Below are positions 32,542-44,849 of a stretch of 64,000 bases of DNA, piece after piece. Location of the stretch: positions 372,001 through 436,000 of the forward strand of contig JAHYIO010000003.1 in the NCBI GenBank assembly GCA_020543525.1. Reading direction: 5' to 3'. The notes beneath the pieces are model-generated. The model was not told the origin of the DNA. It did no database searches and was given only the letters and a program-made list of their open reading frames with translations. Position numbers and translations under genes: made by a program. Each line of letters starts with the position of its first letter. The stretch's first letter is position 1. The stretch comes from Coriolopsis trogii (taxonomy: Eukaryota > Basidiomycota > Agaricomycetes > Polyporales > Polyporaceae).

Positions 32542-34231
32542 TCAGTCGTCGCTATCGTAATCGATGTCGATGTCCTCATCGTCATCGACGCCGAAATCGG
32601 GCGTAGGGCTTCTCGCTCGCTCTGCCTGCTGCTGTCGATTGCGGCTGGGAAGTACGGGTACGGACGCCCCTCCTGCTCCTACTGCACGAGGCTGTGAGCT
32701 CACAGCCGGCCGGGAGGACCGACTGCCACCTAGTGTTTGGCCACCCGAGCCCCACGAGTTCGACGACGGAGGTTGCTCCTTGCCCTTGCCTTTCGCTGAT
32801 GAAGACGCGGAGCCACCAGAGAGCGTGCTTCCAGAACCCGCAAATGTTGTCGCCTGTGTGCGGTGTAAGTAGGGCACATGGGAGGCAGACTGGATACACA
32901 CCTGGGGAGGAGAAGCTGCAGCATCTTGGGACGGCGGCACGTATGGCTGTACGTTGAAACCAAAGAATAGCTTGCCGAACGGAAGATTTAGAGGCGCGGG
33001 AACGTAGACGTCGTTCTCAAGACTTCCACTCGTCATGACACGATTCTTACTGGACGGAAATATTAGCGATTAGAAGCAGTTCAGCGAGAGACTACGAACT
33101 CTGTACGGATGATCTTGCTTCCTTCAGGAGCGTCCTCGGCCTTTCGGTGGCTGACACCCTTGCCTTTGGTTTTCCGACCAGATAAAGTCTCGCCCTTGCC
33201 CTTGAAACTCTCCCAATGATCACCGCCTTTGCTGATAGACATGCCAGGGACGGCGCCAGCCATGGATGAGGATGGGCGGGACGAGCCCGGAGTAGAGGAG
33301 CTCAAGTCGATATTGAGCTTGGATGCCATCGTAGCTTGTGGGGCGGCCTTTGGTCGTTCGGGTTCAACGTAACCCACAGGAGCAGCGAAGTCAACTTCCA
33401 GATCCGTGTCTAGGACGCTGATTCCTTCGCCACCGGGCTGCGTCTCCATCACGAGCAGCCCAAAAACGATGGAATTATAGGAGATCTCGATGATGTCACC
33501 TTGTGTGAGCGCCGAGAAGTTGCGTAAAGCCTGTTCGAGACTGCGAAGATCACATCAGTGGTATTCACAAGTACTATTGGATGCAGGGATACATACACAG
33601 CTTTCGGGTCAGATATCTCTAGAAAGTCGACCGTTTGGGCTTGTAGTTTGACGAACTGGCCCTTCTGCAATTCGCAGCCAGTGATGCGAATGGGGTCGCC
33701 TTCATTCAAACGCAAAGTCTTCATCATCCATTGAGGCAAGTGTACACAGCCCTCTTGTGCGATGAATTCGAGTACCCCGGCATGAGTCGACGCCGCGGGA
33801 TTGGCGGGGTTGCGAAGCTTGAACATCCACGGTGATTCGAGATCCAATTGCGTGAGGTTGGCGAGGGCGGACTGAGGCATAATTACTGTGAAATCTTAGC
33901 TGGGGAGCACACAGAACCAATTCGAGATGCGCACTCTTGCCACCATAACTGACGTTGTCCCGCTGCCGTCCCGGCAACATAGCGACGCTATATGCTCTGA
34001 AATACTCATCGTACGCGGTGGGATTTGGTCTGCCGACGCGACGTGTGCCCAGACCGAGACCTCTAGTGGCCCGATGAGTCAAAGCCACTCGGGGATCATG
34101 GAGAGGACATACTGGGCGTACTGGGCGAATAAACCAGCTGGACCCATACCGATATGGTCCTGGTTGAACTGCACACCACTTGAGCACACTCACTTGACAT
34201 GAAAGGGTTGAAGAAAACATACAAGATCCAT
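32542..34231 (-). CDS. UFD1: Ubiquitin fusion degradation protein UFD1
   Basis: A cofactor of the Cdc48-Npl4-Ufd1 segregase for polyubiquitinated substrates. The ATG at 34231 gives MDL. After an intron, FNQDHIGMGPAGLFAQYAQ joins to a Gly-rich stretch and YDEYFRAYSVAMLPGRQRDN, then VSYGGK. The next exon has MPQSALANLTQLDLESPWMF, HAGVLEFIAQEGCVHLPQWM and EGDPIRITGCELQKGQFVKL, the double-psi barrel UT3 domain. LEQALRNFSALTQGDIIEIS and METQPGGEGISVLDTDLEVD complete it. The C-terminal half is Ser/Gly/Pro-rich with LNLPFGKLFFGFNVQPYVPP, the Cdc48/Npl4-contact region, and an acidic tail DFGVDDDEDIDIDYDSDD. It is divergent from CCT4. Confidence 0.93.
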
Positions 34232-34418
34232 TGCGGAACAAGATGATGATGGGAGACGGAAGAGAGGACGTGCGGAGAAGGAGACGCGGTGGCTGCTGCT
34301 TGAGCAAACGCGTAATTGGGCGCCAACCCTCACGTGGACTGTATTGAGCGCTTGGACCGCGTTGGGCACTTTGCAGAGATTCGGGCTTCGACTTCATTCC
34401 ATCCATCCTCCTTCTGCC
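34232..34418. promoter_or_regulatory. Bidirectional promoter UFD1/CCT4
   Basis: Only 187 bp separate the two divergent ATGs of proteostasis genes (UFD1 on minus, CCT4 on plus). The space includes purine/pyrimidine-rich stretches but no obvious TATA. Shared control is plausible; this is inference from spacing. Confidence 0.5.
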
Positions 34419-36442
34419 ATGTCCTCCGCTGCTCCTGCTCATGCTGGCCCGGCGGTGTCCGGGTCGAACACGGCCTTCAATGACAAGGTATGTTCAACTC
34501 AGAGTGGTCAGATCGCTTAGGTTACAATGCGTCTTTTATTAGGGCAAGCCCATGGAAGTGCGCCGGTCCAATATGGTCGCGGCAAAGGGTGCGATGCACT
34601 GTAGTACGGTCCGCGTACTATCTTACTGAGTTGACGCGTAAATAGCCATCAGTGATGCCGTGCGGACATCGTTGGGCCCCAGGGGCATGGATAAAATGGT
34701 GTGTACTCACAAATATTCTGTTTTTGTATGGTATTGACGAATACGCAGATCCAAACTTCCAAAGGAGAGCTGATAATCACGAATGACGGTGCAACTATCT
34801 TGAAAAGTATTCAGGCTCTGCATCCAGCAGCCAAGATGGTATGTACTGCCTACATGCCGACATATGGGATGATTTACAAGGAATCAGCTTGTCGATCTGT
34901 CTGCTGCACAAGACGTTGAGGCCGGCGATGGCACCACATCCGTTGTAGTCCTTGCTGGAAGCTTCCTCGGTGCTGCTGAGAAGATGCTGCAAAAAGGCAT
35001 GCATCCGACCGTTATCGCGGAATCCTTCCAAAAAGCGTCAGCCAAGGCGGTAGAGATTTTGGGTGAATTGTCCACACCTATCAATCTCGAAGACCAGACG
35101 TCTCTGCTGCGTGCTGCGACAACATCCCTGAACTCAAAAGTAAGCGTTATCCCTATTCGTTCTCGTTTAGATGTTAATCTTCTTCAGATCGTCTCCCAAT
35201 ACTCCTCTACCCTTGCCCCCATCGCTGTTTCTGCCGTCACTCGCCTTGTAACGCCAACATCGTCTAATGTTGACCTCAGAGACATCCGTGTAGTCAAGAA
35301 GGTTGGCGGGACGATAGAGGACACCGAGCTTGTCGATGGTGTTGTCCTCAACCAAAATGTGGTGACAACAGTCGGCGGCCCTACGCGGATAGAGAAGGCC
35401 AAGATTGGTCTCATTCAGTTCCAACTGAGCGCACCGAAACCCGACGTACGTTGTGTGCATATACCTGCATCGGTCACGGCCTCACATTCTCTTCGCTCAG
35501 ATGGACAACACAGTCGTGATCAACGATTATCGTCAGATGGACAAGGTCATCAAGGAGGGACGACAGTATCTCTTGAACATTTGCAAGAAGATCAAGAAGG
35601 CGAACTGCAACGTCCTCCTCATACAGAAGTCCATTCTCCGTGACGCTGTCGACGACATCTCGCTCACTTTCCTGAAGCGTCTAAACATCCTCGTGGTGAA
35701 GGACGTCGAACGTGACGAAATCGAGTTCCTCTCAAAGAGTCTTGGCTGCAAACCGATCGCAGACATCGACGGTTTCACCGAGGACAAGCTCGGCTACGCG
35801 GATCTCGTTGAGGAGACGACCCACGCAGGCGCAAAGGTCGTCAGAATTACTGGTGTCAAAAATAGGGGCCGTACAGTTAGTGTTCTCGCCATGGGCAGCA
35901 ACAGCCTTGTCTTGGAGGAGTGCGAACGCAGTCTCCACGATGCGCTCTGTGTCGTCCGGTGTCTAGTCAAGAAACGGTTAGGTGATCAGCATTCGCTTGT
36001 CTGACGGCTACTGACGTACTCATCGTAGAGCTTTGATCGCTGGAGGCGGCGCGCCCGAGATTCACGTCTCAAGACTGCTCTCGCAGTACGCGCACACACT
36101 GAAGGGCATGGAGGCATACTGCTTCCAGGCGTATGCGGACGCACTCGAAGTGATTCCGACGACGCTCGCTGAGAATGCCGGGCTCAACCCTATTGCAATT
36201 GTTACCGAGTTGCGCAACCGGCATGCGCTTGGAGAGAAGAACGCCGGTATCAACGTCCGGAAGGTGAATGCTGCTGGCTTCTTCCCCTCCTACATTCGCT
36301 GACCTTCCTCCAGGGTTTGATCTCGAACATCCTTGAGGAGAACGTTGTGCAACCGCTGCTCGTGTCAACAAGCGCCATCGAGCTGTCGACAGAGACCGTC
36401 TGTCTCCTGCTCAAGATCGATGATTACGTCCAGACACGATAG
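34419..36442 (+). CDS. CCT4: T-complex protein 1 subunit delta (CCT4)
   Basis: A subunit of the cytosolic CCT/TRiC chaperonin folding actin, tubulin and WD40 proteins. The start [20 protein letters not shown] is followed by [33 protein letters not shown] and [20 protein letters not shown]. The ATPase motif [12 protein letters not shown] carries the catalytic Asp. The apical part includes [32 protein letters not shown] and [20 protein letters not shown]. Later blocks [36 protein letters not shown] and [20 protein letters not shown] close with [12 protein letters not shown] at 36442. About seven introns are present, including one of 58 nt splitting the Ala of MVAAKA/IS. Intact and of normal length (about 530 residues). 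Confidence 0.95.
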
Positions 36443-36543
36443 ATAGTAGTAGACAAATGAAGTGTACACATATATCGCTTTACTGCCAACTTCAGGGGTC
36501 CTCTTATCGCTGCATACACTCTAGATACAAGCTCGTATCTCTA

Positions 36544-39500
36544 TCACCTCAGCGTCGCCTTGATGACGTTGCGCAATTGCTCGTCTTCGCATCGGAGCCA
36601 CCACAGACAGCTGTCATCGTCGCTTTCTTTGAGGCGGATCGCCGCGAGCCCAATATTGGAGGTGGCGTCCCCTAACTCGGGGCAGATCACCACCTTGAGG
36701 TCACCTTCGAAACATACTTCAGCGGTTGTTCCCGTGAGGCACGTTGTAGACCTCATACATACCTTCAAATGGAGGTCTATCTCGCTCCGTGACCCTCAGG
36801 CGTCGCTGCAGACCCTGCAATCTTCGCAACACGACGTCGATGGACGACTCGCACCATCCCCTCGCGGGGCCTGACTCGAACGCGTTCCAGGTGGCCTCGA
36901 AATCCTGCTCCACGACGCTGCTCAGGGTGCTCGCGATCGAGGGCACCTGGGGCTCAGTTATGAACGGAGAGTCCAAGGCGATCAGATCCGTCTATCACGC
37001 TGGCCGTCAGTCCATGATTCTGCCAACCTGGAAACATCAGAAGAGCATACCGGCGGTTCTTCGTCCAGAATTTGCACGATCGGCAAGGGCGACAGTCCAG
37101 TCTGACGCGGGGAGCTCTGTATTGCGGAAAGCCCAGTCCCACATTAATACGGGGCCCTCGAGAGCCATCCAGAGACGAAAAGAGCTTACACTGGGTATAG
37201 AACGCAGATCAGACGTCTGCGCCGCGATGCTCAGATCTCCCGGCGTGACAGTCATTGAGAGCGGGTCCTGGTACGCACGGACGCTGCCGTTGCGCGAGCT
37301 GGCGCCGTCGTCAGAGTGTCGGGAGCTTCCGCTGCTCATCCGCCTCAATCGCGGGGTCGGCCGTGGGGGCTCGTATGCGGCGTAGCGCAGCTTTCCGGGA
37401 GTGGGCGAACCGCGTGAGGACGGTGGAGGGTCGGGCGTGTGGGCGTGCCGCTTCGCGGATGGAGAAGAGGGAAAGAGCGATGGAGAGCGAGATCGGGAGG
37501 AATGTGCTCGTTGTTGAGCTGCTTCGTACCTTTCCAAGGCCATCACAAATTCGGGGAGCTGAAGTCCGTCAGATGAGATACTCCTGAGAGGTACGAGATG
37601 GGCGTACGGAAGAAGCGTGCGTGCTGGCAATGATGCGTGCCAGATTCTCTTTCGATCGAGACAAGGTCGTGAACTGGTCACACCGCTATCTCTGACGTTA
37701 GATGAGCGAACGATGTATGACATGGTTAACATACCCGTTGAATATGCCTTCCGCTATGTGCATGAAGCTCCTTCACAGCTTCCCATGCCTCCGACGGCAC
37801 GGTATCGGAGGCAGCAGACATTCGCAGCATTGTTACGAGACATGCATCTTGGATCGACGCTAGCGACAATCATCAGCTATATACTCCATGGACGTCATAT
37901 GAAGGTGTATAACTAACGGGCATAGAAAGGCAGGCGCGTAGCAAGCCCGCGAAGTAGTTCTGGTGGAGAGATCGGAGATAACTCAAGATATTCGCAGAAG
38001 AGGGCTGTGAGGATGACCATGAGCGTCGGGCCGATGTCACTCTCCGCGTCAATGATACTCGTGAACAGAACGCCTATGCATCCGCTTCGCCATGCACTGT
38101 CCGCTGAGGAGGTACACACATGCGTTAGTCACTCACTTTCGTGCAGGAATGCACCCACCAGCATGTATGCGCGACAACATCTCTTCTACCGCCTCCTGGA
38201 AAATCGGTCGCCTGTTGATCGGACCGTCACCTTCTGTGGCCTTAAGGACATTCTTGAGTTGGTGCGCGTATGCCTCCCCGTTGTCGCCACACATGATGTC
38301 CAAGATTTCGAGGAGACGGGGGAGGTTATCTTCGTCGCCTCGTAACGAAGATGAAGGCAGATTGCCTTGCAACGCCCTTGCGTAATAAGACTCTACGACG
38401 CTTTGGTCCACCCTCCACAAGGTTCGTAGCGTCTGCAGAGGTATACACTTCTGGTCGTGTGGCGGATTGAAGAGGGCTCACCTGCTTCCGAATCAACCTG
38501 TCTTCAGACTCCAGCAGTTGCATGACGCGCTCAACTTCCCACTCCTCCAAGACCGCAGGTATCTCTGGATTGGTGCCTGCCCAAAGTCCAGGGTCAACCG
38601 ACGAGAGACAGCATACGAAAACATAGAGTGCATTGGGGTCCTTGGACGTCAGTAGGTGTCGGATCTCTCTGACGAATGATATGCCGCTACTTGTCTGAAC
38701 CTCAAGCAAAAGCTCGGTAGGTGCAACCGCTACAGCGTGGAAGCATTGCTGTATGATTGCTGGAGGAACTTGTATTAGACTTCTTATGACACCCTGATGG
38801 CGAGCAGCCTACCGTAAGCACTTGGGCCGGCATGGGTGAGATCGCGAACTATTTCCGCCATGACAGTGAGATCATGAGCTGATGGGCTGACGGTGTATCA
38901 GGGAGATGAGACCGGAGACATGTGGCAGAACGAACAAACCCCAGACGTTCGAGGACTCCGATGACCTTGCAGAGAAGTTTGCTCTTCAAGAAATCGGTTC
39001 CAGAATGCTTCCGCAATGCGTCCAGAACGCCAGAGACGACCACATGATATTTGTCGGCTGCGAGATACTTGGTCTGGTATCGCAGATCAGCACGTCCGTC
39101 ACACCTATGGATTGTACTCGACCCTCACCTTCACTAGGGTGTCTGCGAGTGTAAGTGCTGCGCTGATGACAACAGGATCTGCGTCATTCAGACGCTTGCG
39201 TACTTTGCCAATCACATCTCGAACAACTTCAGGGTCTTGTTCAGACAGTCTATGAAAGGCGAGTAGGGCGCGCCTCCTAACATGGAGACTACATAGAATG
39301 TCCACTCCCCACATCAACATCTTATAACATATTAAGAGATGAAGATGGACTGACGAGTTGTGCGAAAGTAAATCGTGGAGACGGGACTGTACTGCAGGTA
39401 TGACATCCTTCGAAGGCGTTTGAATTAGGGTATCGAGAGCTAGACATATGCGTGGAACCATTGAGCTCTCCAGATCCTGACGGGTATTAGGCACATTTCA

Positions 39501-40000
39501 AGCAGTGACGTATAGTCTGGGTTTCACCTTGCGAGTGGAGTTCACTAGCATCAGTTGAAGCTCGTGCTCCGGAGGCATGACTTCCGCGCAGAACATATAT
39601 CCTGGAAAACTATAGAGGTTCCCTTCTCCAGTCAATGACAGCGTTCGTACCTGTACGCTTATCTTGAATGGTCTGTCCAGCTTCCGCGAGATTGATGGCA
39701 TAAGGAAGGGCGAACTCAATGTCGACAGTCACACCAGGATTCATGGCCATAGTGCAGTATAGCAGCAGTACAAGACACTCCTTGCATTGCTTCTGCACAG
39801 AAAATGAGGGGCTACAGCAGCGCTAGCGTACCATTTGCACTGACCAGAGTCAATGTTGAGCGTGCAAGTTGGTGACGAATTGACTGGACCTCTGCGAGCA
39901 GGATTTGGTCGGCAGCTTGGGGGCTTGCAGTCTCTATCTTGCGTACAAGAGCATAGTGAGCCCTGCTCATCGCTCCGGACGATGAGAATGGAACATCCAT
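36544..40000 (-). CDS. AP4E1: Adaptor complex large subunit, AP-4 epsilon-like adaptin
   Basis: A large HEAT-repeat subunit of a clathrin-adaptor-type coat, probably at the trans-Golgi. The ATG at 40000 starts MDVPFSSSGAMSRAHYALVR. Exons then give KQCKECLVLLLYCTMAMNPG, PYAINLAEAGQTIQDKRT, GYMFCAEVMPPEHELQLMLV, DLESSMVPRICLALDTLIQ, then LHVRRRALLAFHRLSEQDPE and further adaptin repeats. After a Ser/Pro/Arg-rich hinge (SSRSRSPSLFPSSPSAKRHA) the C-terminal exons read QDFEATWNAFESGPARGWCE, LRRLQGLQRRLRVTERDRPP and CLWWLRCEDEQLRNVIKATL. This pattern resembles the epsilon ear of AP-4 and differs from an AP-1 gamma ear. AP-1 gamma is the main alternative. Roughly a dozen introns; some hinge exon edges are uncertain. 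Confidence 0.7.
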
Positions 40001-40155
40001 CGCGCTCAAGCAGGTATGAGGTGGTCAAGACCAGTGAGCGAAACTGACGGACATGACGAGCGTTGAAGAGAGAGCGGCTGCGGGTCGAGGTCAATAGCCG
40101 AGGAGTCCAACTCGGGCGTGTGCTCCTTACTGTGCCACCACCACCACCTTCCCCC
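40001..40155. promoter_or_regulatory. Bidirectional promoter adaptin/BUB2
   Basis: 155 bp between divergent ATGs. It contains a CCACCACCACC run next to the BUB2 start. No TATA box is evident. Confidence 0.45.
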
Positions 40156-41401
40156 ATGTCGAAGTCTTCGGACCCCTCTGCTGCCGCAACGGCGCATTCG
40201 TTCAACAAGCTGCTCGCTCAGTACAAGAGTGGGTCCAAGACGCGCTCCTCGGCGGACATGGAGGAGGCGACTAAGAAACTCCGGCGGTTGATTCTAGTGG
40301 ATGGGATCCCTTCGACCGTGGTATGTACTTCTCCGCCCGCATACCAGCGAGACTCGCCTGACGGGCGTAGGACCCCACATTGCGTCCGAGAATATGGAAG
40401 GTTCTCCTACGCGTGCGCGACGTCTCCGCAGAGTCATTCCTTGAATATGTTGGACGCGGACCTTGCGAAGTTCGGGAGAAGATTCGGAACGATACTTTCA
40501 GGTGGGTATCTCGCTATCTACATCGTCCATATCCTCACGCTAGGCCGCTCAGGACGCTGGCGACGGACCGCGGGTTTAAAGAGCGCGTGAGCGAGGATAT
40601 GCTGGTTCGACTGTTGGATGCATTCGTGTGGCGGAACCATGGTAAGTCTCGTCTCGCCCTCTATGCACCGCAACCCCTGACTGTCGCCCAGATCGACAAG
40701 AGAACGACCAACTTGGCTTCACGTATGTTCAGGGTATGAATGTGCTGGCCGCTCCATTCCTGTATACAATGCCTTCCGAACTCGAAGCGTTCTACTGCTT
40801 TGCGAAGTTCATAGAGGAGTCGTGTCCATTGTACGTCCAGCCAACGTTGGAGGGTGTCCACTGCGGTTTGAAGGTGCGCAATGCTCATTGATCTATATCA
40901 AGAGGTATGAACATCTTTGCAGCTTCTCGATCGGTGTCTCAAGATCGTCGATCCTGAATTATATGCGTATCTCCGCTCAAAGAATCTCTCAGCGGAGATA
41001 TACGCTTTCCCTTGTGAGTGCGGGGTGTAGTCTTTGCATGCCGTCGCGACTTACCCAGTACTACAGCGGTCTTGACCCTATGCGCCTGCACACCACCCCT
41101 CGATCAGGTTTTGCAACTATGGGATTTCTTACTCGCCTTCGGCGTGCACTTAAATGTGCTATGTGTCATAGCGCAATTGCTGCTTATGCGTGACGAAGTC
41201 ATGAATTCCAAGAGGTGAGCGTATATACTTCCTGTGCTTTTCACATCTGGTTTACACCTTTCCAGTCCGATGCGGTTACTCCGTACATTCCCACCCTTGG
41301 AGGCACTGCCAGTCATAGGCATCGCGGTCACTCTCGTGCGGGATCTACCAACAGATCTCTACGACGAGCTGGTCAAACACCCGTACGCCATGCGCGATTA
41401 A
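40156..41401 (+). CDS. BUB2: Mitotic checkpoint GAP BUB2 (TBC domain)
   Basis: A GTPase-activating subunit (with Bfa1/Byr4) for the Tem1/Spg1 GTPase at the spindle pole, controlling mitotic exit or septation. The start is MSKSSDPSAAATAHSFNKLL. The TBC domain reads LRRLILVDGIPSTV, DPTLRPRIWKVLLRVRDVS, IRNDTFR, TLATDRGFKERVSEDMLVRL, GMNVLAAPFLYTMPSELEAF, CPLYVQPTLEGVHCGLK, LLDRCLKIVDPELYAYLRSK, SVLTLCACTPPLDQVLQLWD and SPMRLLRTFPPLEALPVIG, ending at TAA 41399-41401. The IRNDTFR block carries the TBC IxxDxxR arginine-finger motif (here IRNDTFR). The glutamine finger of the YxQ type is expected just before GMNVLA, where exons meet. Seven or so introns are present. BUB2 is a good match throughout. 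Confidence 0.92.
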
Positions 41402-42552
41402 TTTGGCTCCTCTCTGAGAAGTTAGCTGTTATCACGTCCTGTTTTGCTCTCTTCGTTGTCGCACGCTGTCGCTGTTGTATCATCTGTAAGGTGTATCTAT
41501 ATTATTCTGTTGAGTATGCTCTGAATTTCAAGTAATGCCCTGAAAGCCCCGGAGAACCCACTACGGGAACTCTCAAGTCTTGGTGAGTGGTTCAACAATC
41601 TCGATCCATCCTTGACGACACGCCAATGGTGAATTGGTGCCAAAGTACATACGTCCTGGCTTTGTTGTAGTGGACTAAACCCCTTCTGGCTGGGTTGGGG
41701 TCGTTCTCGAACTCCGAGTCTCCGACTTACGAGGCCAAGTCTAGATGGGAAAAGCTGATGATGAATTTCAATGGCTTCTCGCACTTCCTGGGCGGTCCGC
41801 CCAGGGTTGACAGTTCGGGATTCGGAGCCTACCGCTTGCCCAGGCACCGCTTACCACTACTAGTAAGTGGGTCAGTCGTGCTCAATATTCTTAATCACCT
41901 CAACTCACACAGTATCTCCACCTAACCCACAGTCCAGCATGTCCATTATCTACAATACGAACAGGGACTTGATTGAGGCACATTCAAATGAATCTTCTCT
42001 GATCAGCTGCGGTAGAAGCCTCAGGCATCTAACACACTGACAGGCTTTTGTTCTTTTCAATTAGGTATCTGACTGGGACTCGGAGATACACTTTGCATGC
42101 CTAGCCAATCAAGTTCAGAGAGCACACATTGTGCTTCCATCTTTGGAAACACAAGATCTGCTTTCAAAACTTGGCCCCCAGGCTGAGTCTGCCCTGCTGG
42201 CTGTATTCTCATTGGCTTATATCCTCACCTTGTGTGGCTATGTGTTTATATGACTCTTCACAATGTCACATTGACGTGAGGTAAGCCTTCTGAGAAGCTT
42301 GCACCCTGAAGGTATAATTGAAGTCCCCTTCCTTCTTACATCATGATCCGTTGTTCAAAAAGGCTATTGTTCTGCTTTTCAAAATATATTAGCAAACAAT
42401 GAGATGGATCAGGAGCCTGCAGATCGGCATTCACCGCATAATAGACACGCTGTCATTATGCATAAAGGGTACTGTTTGTTCATTTCCGGCTCTCCTCAGT
42501 TCTCCTACTCTGCTTCCTGACCCCTCACATACTGATCATACCTGTATCTGCA
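41402..42552. other. 1.15-kb AT-richer stretch without an assigned gene
   Basis: It contains two open segments without start codons: about 41523-41630 (NALKAPENPLRELSSLGEWF) and 42065-42250 (VSDWDSEIHFACLANQVQRA, ending in a hydrophobic run). They could be exons or remnants of the small gene that follows or of a lost element. No domain is recognised and codon choice differs from the flanking housekeeping genes. Confidence 0.35.
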
Positions 42553-43109
42553 ATGGCTGCACGTGCTATATCAAGGGACACCTTGCCAAAAGAGGCCCGT
42601 CAGATTCGTCAAGGTATGCTTAGTGTGTTTAAGTGAGCAAGGTTCAACATATGGTCTGACAGCTGTCTTAATAGGCCTCTATACCAACAATGAACTGCCC
42701 TCCAAGCAACAGATCCAGGAAGCCTACGACCACATCAAGACCATGCCTGGAGCAGAAAACTACAAGTGGAAAAATCACCTCAACTGGTGCTACAAGCAGG
42801 AGAAACGGATCCAAGAGCAGGGTGGATGTATGATTCGGCTTCATGGTCAGCCCTTTACTACTCAACCTGGTATTGTTTTCAACAAAATGTGCACAGCTTT
42901 TGTCCAAGAGAAGCTCAGACACTGCATGAATCCAACACTTTATACTTTGATGGAATGGGCTACAGCCGCTCATGTTCCTGTTGATGTTCTTACTGCTGTG
43001 GCAGTGGGACAGATCACCGGAGGCTTGGTAAGTTGATGAAATTTCACACATAGTATGCCACCAGCATTATAACTCATTGCCTTTGTACCAGGCCTTCCCA
43101 GCACAGTAA
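42553..43109 (+). CDS. Small uncharacterised protein, weakly homeodomain-like
   Basis: The ATG at 42553 gives MAARAISRDTLPKEARQIRQ. An intron (GTATGC...TAATAG) restores frame into GLYTNNELPSKQQIQEAYDH and IKTMPGAENYKWKNHLNWCY KQEKRI. The rest is HGQPFTTQPGIVFNKMCTAF, RHCMNPTLYTLMEWATAAHV and VLTAVAVGQITGG. A second intron (GTAAGT...TACCAG) leads to a stop at 43107-43109; without it the frame stops at 43036. Residues 14-65 have the spacing of a three-helix DNA-binding domain (arginine-rich start, L-Y-N-LPS-Q turn, W.N.CYKQEK-type last helix), but similarity to homeodomains is only suggestive. The coding style is AT-richer than that of its neighbours. It could be transposon-associated. Confidence 0.4.
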
Positions 43110-43253
43110 AGGGAGTGTCCCTGTGCACACATCTTTTCTTGAGTTTGAGATAACACCAGTTCACCTTACGATTTCGATACAATTAGGCATTGTCTAGCAT
43201 AGCGCGAATATACATAATCGGGTGCCTATTCCCGTTGCTTGCACTGGCTGTAT

Positions 43254-44849
43254 CTAAGCCTCGTTCGCGCGGTCCGGTAAGGCATCAATATAGGAAGCTG
43301 TGAGGTCGAAGAACGTCCATAAAAGTCCGTGCGTGGTGACGCTCCGCAGAGCGCTCACTCCGAGACCCTGGTAAAGTCGCGCGATGCCGTGGAGGATCGG
43401 TTTTGGCGCGTTAGGGTCGGGACCTGCATGAGTTCATGTCAGAGGGACAACGTGTCGGCGACGAGGACATCAAACACTGACCACGGATGAGTCGATGGAA
43501 GGTCTCGAGAACGCCTCGGTGACGTTCTCCTGCCAACGCCCGTTGCTGCACTTTTGTCTTCACCCTGCATGCATGTCACATTGAATTCAGTTGAGTATAG
43601 GACACAACGCAACTCACACGTCAAGTGGATAGATGAGTGCCCAAGATGTGACACCTGCCAACGAGCCACAGAGGAACGGAACGAGGGAGGCTGGTAAGGG
43701 CAGCCATGGGGGCGTTGGTCCTTGCTCGCCCGAGACCTCACGGCCCATGATATACCTGAACCCATCGTACTCAAAAAAGTACAACGCAGTCCCCATCGTA
43801 TCTCTCACTACGTGCGCAAATGGGGTCAGCCACACAACAGCACGAAGCATACACCCCTCGTACCGAAATGCAGCCTAAAGCCAGTATAGAGCCCAAGTAT
43901 CCCGCTGGAACGGAATATCTCGCGTACAGCCTCTGCTGTACCTGGGGCCTTCGCAAGCTTGACGCCTTTGCTAGCAGCTATCGAGTACTCCAGCTGTCGC
44001 CTGACCTGCGGGGGAGGTCAGGGTCGCAAGAACTTCCTTAGCATCCGTTTCTTCTCGTACCTTCACAAGTTCAAAGGCTGCAGCGGCGATGTTTTGAGAT
44101 GTATACCAGAGGATACCAAGACAGGACACACGTACGTGCACTTCCAAAAGAGATCAGGGAGCCGGAGAGGGCACCACTGCCGTAGGACAGTAGGTGTTAG
44201 AGTCAGGGTACGGAGTGAACGCTGACTCGAACCTGATCCCACCGACGGCAGACACGTCGAATATGCGGTTGCGTGAAAGCCAATTCCGATCACGGAAGTA
44301 TTCCTTCGTGCGGGAGTAGATGGTGAAGGAGGCCGCCCCTGGACAAGCGGTGTGTAGGGACAGGACGATGGAGTCACTGAATGGCACGTACGAACAAATG
44401 AGATCGTCATCAAAGGGATCCATAGCCCTCGATAGAAGCCGACTATGCCCTCTTCCTGGTAGACGGTTAAGGCCAGGCGGGGAATGGAGATGCGCTGTTT
44501 GGTCGTCTGTAGCCTCGACTTGATGGAGTCCAGCTGATATCCGGGACGAATGCAATGAGGTATAGAGAACCCATAGAATGGCAAGCCACTTACAGGATAT
44601 CCCGCGAATGTTGAGATATAGCTCGCCGAGAGCGCACAGACGACCGCCTTGTTGTCTACAGGCCACCATGGTCACTCGTACATCATAAACCAAGTGAATA
44701 GAGGACGAGCAGTACTTTTGAGAGACTCATTGAGCGCAGCCGAGTCAAACAGGTAGTTGAAAGGCCTGTTTACACTACATATTAGCGACGAGTGGAGGAG
44801 CGAGATGGACGAGACGCGTTCGGGAAGACACGAGCCTTTTGTCACTCAT
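43254..44849 (-). CDS. Mitochondrial carrier family protein
   Basis: A six-helix transporter of the mitochondrial inner membrane (SLC25 family). The three repeats carry the Px[DE]xx[KR] signature: GYPLDSIKSRLQTTKQRISI, FELVKVRRQLEYSIAASKGV (Pro replaced by Ala) and LIYPLDVKTKVQQRALAG (split by an intron). Loops EEGIVGFYRGLWIPLMTIS, SSGILGLYTGFRLHFVRD and FFEYDGFRYIMGREVSGE fit the family. The C-terminus ends DALPDRANEA with stop at 43254-43256. About six introns are present. The 5' end is not resolved: coding is clear from 44765 inward (FNYLFDSAALNESLK), and an ATG at 44849 would need an unusual intron. Substrate cannot be assigned; it does not look like the ADP/ATP, phosphate or carnitine carriers. 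Confidence 0.78.

Noticed and set aside
36789..37385. 198-codon plus-strand open frame
   Set aside because: Antisense to the hinge and ear exons of the adaptin gene.
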